52,500 bases of DNA from an alpha proteobacterium BAL199. GTDB lineage: Bacteria; Pseudomonadota; Alphaproteobacteria; Thalassobaculales; Thalassobaculaceae. The stretch is taken from positions 1 through 52,500 of the forward strand of contig ABHC01000021.1 of the NCBI GenBank assembly GCA_000171835.1. The letters run 5' to 3'. The notes below the pieces were generated by a model. The model saw only the letters and a list, made by a program, of their open reading frames with translations. It was not told the DNA's origin and ran no database searches. Below, piece by piece: positions 49,497 to 52,500 of the stretch. Position numbers and translations under genes: made by a program. The first letter of the stretch is position 1, and the number at the start of each line of letters is the position of its first letter.

Positions 49497-49776
49497 GGCC
49501 GAAGACAACCGGCTTGAGAATCGCATCGCGCAACGTGATCTCGATAGCTGAGTACGCGAACACCAGGCAACCCGACGCGCTAACATCTCGAAGCTTTCTA
49601 GCCTCGTTGAGCATCGCCGTGGCTGGGGCAATCAAGTCGGGGTTCTGCCTATAATAAGAGGCCATGCGATCGGTGACAAACTCCAGGATGATATCTTGCC
49701 GATGATCCCGGATGATGTCCTCGACCATTCGGTCGTAGGCTTCCTCCTGCCAAGCTTCCTGTGGGGTCATGCCCAT
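49495..49776 (-). pseudogene. HEPN-like gene, 5' part, separated by IS630
   Basis: The first 94 residues of the split protein, starting MGMTPQEAWQEEAYDRM. ATG at 49774-49776 has GGAAGG seven bases upstream. CLVFAYSAIEITLRDAIL resembles the first helices of HEPN bundles. The reading frame now enters IS DNA and soon stops. The gene is next to, and divergent from, the restriction-modification gene. Confidence 0.6.
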
Positions 49777-50080
49777 TGATTGGCCTTCCTGCAGTTCCGG
49801 CGGCAGTGCACCCTTGCCGTGCCTTGATCCCCTGTGTCCAAGGCATGCGTTCAGAGCGAGTATGGCCTATCGGAAGCACTTTCCTATGATTGCACAATCG
49901 GAACTGGCTGCGCCTGTCGTTCCGGATGGACCTGGAGGCCGTCAGGACCGATACTAGGTTAGCCATCCCGCCGGGCTCGAGCAAAGTCGGTACGGCGTAA
50001 TACTACCGGACTCGCGATATAGCGCAGAGTGACAATAAACACATCACTCTTCAATTCACGTTATTTCCCGTAAACTCAAA
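49777..50080. other. Divergent intergenic region, no gene
   Basis: This 304-base stretch separates the split HEPN-like gene from the restriction-modification gene. I see no coding region, no clear hairpin and no recognisable -35/-10 pair. It should contain both promoters. The right part (50020-50080) is AT-rich. Confidence 0.5.
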
Positions 50081-52500
50081 GTGGACAGCACCGTGTCAGG
50101 CGACATTGTCTTTCAGGGAAGTCTCTTTACCAACGACTTTCTCACCGAGTCGATTGCATCTATGCCTGAATGGGTCGAGTGCGCGGAGCGTATCGTTGAT
50201 TTAGAGCGGACGTTGCGCGCCATTATCGAGCGGTTCCCGACAGCCCAAACCCCCAATGAGAGCCAGACAGAGGATGACCTGATCTGGCCCGTGCTTGCTG
50301 CTCTGGGCTGGACGGCCACGCTGAGGCAGCAAAACCTGGCTCCGCGCGGCCGTGAAGATGTGCCCGATGGCCTTTTGTTCGCCACTGACGCCGACAAGGA
50401 CCGTGCGAACGCCCATCCCGAGGAATGGAAGCGGTATGGGTTCGGTCATGCCGTCGTGGAATCGAAGCGATGGCTCCGCCCCCTGGACCGGGCCGGCGGT
50501 CGGCGCGGCGAGGACATTGCACCCTCAACGCAGATGCTCCGCTACCTGCGACGTGTCGAGGATCTGACCACCGGCAGGTTGCGGTGGGGCATCCTCACGA
50601 ACGGTGCGCGCTGGCGGCTCTACTGGCAGGGTGCGCGCTCCGTGTCCGAACAGTTCTGCGAGATCAACCTTGCGGCAGTTCTCAACCTGCCCGGCCACAA
50701 CGATGGTCTGTTCGCCCTGAACGACGAGAGCCGCCGCCACTGGTTGACCGTGTTCGCGCTCATATTCCGGCGCGTCGCTTTCGTGCCGCTGGGGCCCGAT
50801 CCACGGTCATTCCATCAGCGCGCTCTCGAACAGGGCCGCTTCTATGAAGAACGGGTCGCTGCCTCACTCTCGAGCCTGGTCTTCGGCGAAGTCTTTCCTG
50901 ACCTGACCACCGCCATTGCCACCGCGGCCCCAGAGGCGGATCTCGACGACGTGCGTCAGGCGGTCCTGATCCTGCTCTACCGACTCTTGTTCATTCTCTA
51001 CGCCGAGGACCGGGACCTGCTGCCCGTATCCGATCGGCGATACGACGACTACGGACTCCGCGAGCGTGTCCGGCTGGATGTCGGGGCGCGTCTCGACCGG
51101 GGCGATACCTTCTCTGAAACCGCCAACCGTTACTGGAACGCAGTCCAGGATCTGTGCCGCGCGATCAACAAGGGGGACGCCTCCATCGGGCTTCCGCCGT
51201 ACAACGGTGGCCTCTTTGACGAGGACCGTACTCCGCTGCTAGCCGATATCCGGATCGGCGACGCTGTCATGGCCCGCGTTATCGACGCCTTGTCATTCGA
51301 GCGCACGACCGATGGCCGCAAGTACATAAACTATCGCGACCTGTCGGTGCAGCAGCTCGGGTCGATCTATGAGCGACTCCTCGAACACGAGGTCACCCGC
51401 GAAGAAGAGGCGATCCTGATCCGGCCCAACATTTTTGCGCGAAGAGGGTCAGGCAGCTACTACACCCCCGATGATCTTGTCGCCCTGATCCTCAAAGAAA
51501 CCGTTGCGCCGCTCGTGGCCACAAAGCTGGACGGGTTCCGCGACCGCATCGAGTCCCTGCCTGGGGAATCAGTCCCGGAAGATCGGAGGATCGCCATCCT
51601 GAAGGGCCTCGATCCCGCCGAGGCGATACTGTCCTTCAAGGTCTGTGACCCAGCGATGGGTTCCGGACACTTTCTCGTCAGCCTCGTCGACACGTTGGCA
51701 GACCAGGTGATTGCGGCTATGGCCGAAGCCGAGGCTGCTATCCCGGCACAATGGGGCGACTATGTTTCACCGCTGGCAGCCCGGATTGAGGCTATCCGGA
51801 TCACCATTGAGCGTAACGCTGCCGACCGCGGTTGGACCGTCGACCCGGGTCAGCTGGATGACCGGCATATAATCCGCCGTATGGTCCTAAAGCGGTGCGT
51901 CTACGGGGTAGACAAGAACCCCATGGCCGTTGAGTTGGCGAAGGTTGCACTCTGGTTGCACACCTTCACGGTCGGTGCACCGTTGTCGTTTCTCGACCAC
52001 CATCTTCGCTGTGGCGACAGCCTCTTCGGCTCGTGGGTCCGCAACGGGATCGACAAGGCCACTGCCTGGGGCGGGCCACTTCTCCTGCATGGCCCAATCA
52101 CCCGTGCTCTGCGCGCAGCATCGAAGATGCAGATTATCGAAGGGCTGACAGACGCTGAAATCGCAGAAGCGCACAGATCAGCCGACGTATTCGCCGAAGT
52201 GCAGGAGATGACCGCGCCCCTTGCAGCTTTCCTGGCTCTCATTCATGCCTTCGATTGGCTCAAAGTGACGGACCGGCCCGGCAAAGCAGCTGTCCGCGCC
52301 TTCTTTGACGGCCAGTTCGGGGACCCCGTCCTCATTGCCCAGGGGCATGCGGATCCAAGTGTGCGTCGCGAGGATGGGGTCCTTTTCGCCGCTATCCTGG
52401 GCAAAGCCCGCACCCTGATCGCCGAAGAAAATTTCATGAGCTGGCAGGTTGCCTTCCCGGGCGTTTGGAGCGACTGGGACGGCGATCACCTAACCGGTGG
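50081..52500 (+). CDS. Single-chain restriction-modification enzyme (Eco57I/type IIG-like), 3' end outside window
   Basis: The frame stays open from 50039 to the window edge; 806 codons are visible from the GTG at 50081 (another GTG at 50093). The N-terminus shows a PD-(D/E)xK nuclease pattern: PDGLLF with Asp96, then VVESKRW with Glu127 and Lys129, like HSDR_N domains. Around residue 458 GSYYTPDDLV begins the N6-adenine methyltransferase part, followed by motif I DPAMGSGHFL near 523. VYGVDKNPMAVELAKVALWLHTF is motif II/III. The NPPY catalytic motif and target-recognition domain lie beyond the edge. Nuclease and methylase on one chain fit a type IIG/IIL enzyme. No clear ribosome site; the start is uncertain. 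Confidence 0.85.
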   Translation, partial: MDSTVSGDIVFQGSLFTNDFLTESIASMPEWVECAERIVDLERTLRAIIERFPTAQTPNESQTEDDLIWPVLAALGWTATLRQQNLAPRGREDVPDGLLFATDADKDRANAHPEEWKRYGFGHAVVESKRWLRPLDRAGGRRGEDIAPSTQMLRYLRRVEDLTTGRLRWGILTNGARWRLYWQGARSVSEQFCEINLAAVLNLPGHNDGLFALNDESRRHWLTVFALIFRRVAFVPLGPDPRSFHQRALEQGRFYEERVAASLSSLVFGEVFPDLTTAIATAAPEADLDDVRQAVLILLYRLLFILYAEDRDLLPVSDRRYDDYGLRERVRLDVGARLDRGDTFSETANRYWNAVQDLCRAINKGDASIGLPPYNGGLFDEDRTPLLADIRIGDAVMARVIDALSFERTTDGRKYINYRDLSVQQLGSIYERLLEHEVTREEEAILIRPNIFARRGSGSYYTPDDLVALILKETVAPLVATKLDGFRDRIESLPGESVPEDRRIAILKGLDPAEAILSFKVCDPAMGSGHFLVSLVDTLADQVIAAMAEAEAAIPAQWGDYVSPLAARIEAIRITIERNAADRGWTVDPGQLDDRHIIRRMVLKRCVYGVDKNPMAVELAKVALWLHTFTVGAPLSFLDHHLRCGDSLFGSWVRNGIDKATAWGGPLLLHGPITRALRAASKMQIIEGLTDAEIAEAHRSADVFAEVQEMTAPLAAFLALIHAFDWLKVTDRPGKAAVRAFFDGQFGDPVLIAQGHADPSVRREDGVLFAAILGKARTLIAEENFMSWQVAFPGVWSDWDGDHLTG

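Noticed and set aside
1-52500. tRNA, rRNA, CRISPR arrays, riboswitches, replication origin
   Set aside because: I looked for cloverleaf-like segments, regularly spaced direct repeats and known leader motifs in the gaps and found none I could support by eye.

Overview
The window is high-GC, gene-dense chromosomal DNA. Gene families (PAS_5-type PAS protein, NnrS, MttB/DMGDH-like amine catabolism, HyuAB, many ABC importers with binding proteins) and GTG starts suggest a metabolically versatile alphaproteobacterium, perhaps Rhodospirillales-like. This is inference from gene content; no rRNA or other marker gene is present.

Layout. (1) About 1-5.4 kb, minus strand: a Leu/Ile/Val-type binding protein, an HCCA-isomerase/DsbA-like protein, an acyl-CoA ligase and a Baeyer-Villiger monooxygenase. 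Two near-identical 17-bp palindromes lie upstream of the monooxygenase and of the binding protein. (2) 5.6-6.2 kb: three abutting gene fragments (allophanate-hydrolase C-terminus, SDR C-terminus, amidohydrolase N-terminus). (3) 6.25-14.3 kb, minus strand: a dimethylglycine/sarcosine-dehydrogenase-like flavoprotein, a non-pyrrolysine MttB-family methyltransferase, MmgE/PrpD, a GbdR/CdhR-like AraC regulator, a SAM methyltransferase and a PAS protein, apparently a methylated-amine module. (4) 14.5-18.1 kb: an IlvD/Edd dehydratase, a 5'-damaged NnrS gene and two more gene fragments, one from an IS6-family transposase. (5) 18.2-31.45 kb: a cytoplasmic NodB-fold deacetylase, a complete Dpp/Opp-type importer, an SDR, a divergent IclR regulator, hydantoinase/oxoprolinase HyuA-HyuB and a second SDR. 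This looks like an uptake and ring-opening module for a cyclic amide or peptide-like compound. (6) 31.5-40.3 kb: a flavin reductase, LysR regulator and luciferase-like monooxygenase with a shared promoter element, then a Tau/Ssu-type importer, a creatinase-like M24 protein and a DAO-type flavoprotein. (7) 41.7-46.9 kb, minus strand: a tightly overlapping operon of a truncated M20 peptidase, ureohydrolase, NAD-dependent epimerase, second NodB-fold deacetylase, and PxpB/PxpC (oxoprolinase/allophanate-hydrolase-like). (8) 46.9-52.5 kb: accessory DNA with a Rep-like fragment, AT-rich sequence, a HEPN-like gene split by an IS630 copy, and a large single-chain restriction-modification enzyme that runs off the right edge.

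Two IS630 copies of equal length (1153 bp) with identical translations in several frames lie in opposite orientation at 40.29-41.44 and 48.34-49.50 kb. The second can be removed on paper to restore an uninterrupted 193-codon gene, which proves insertion at CTAG with TA duplication.

The overall theme is importers paired with enzymes that break C-N bonds (hydantoinase, PxpBC, two NodB-fold amidohydrolase candidates, ureohydrolase, M20, creatinase-like, amine dehydrogenases), with several scars of recombination. No tRNA, rRNA or CRISPR array was seen. The most unusual points are the two shared promoter elements, the paired NodB-fold deacetylases inside importer/hydrolase clusters, the beheaded operon at 46.9 kb and the IS-split HEPN gene beside a restriction-modification gene.
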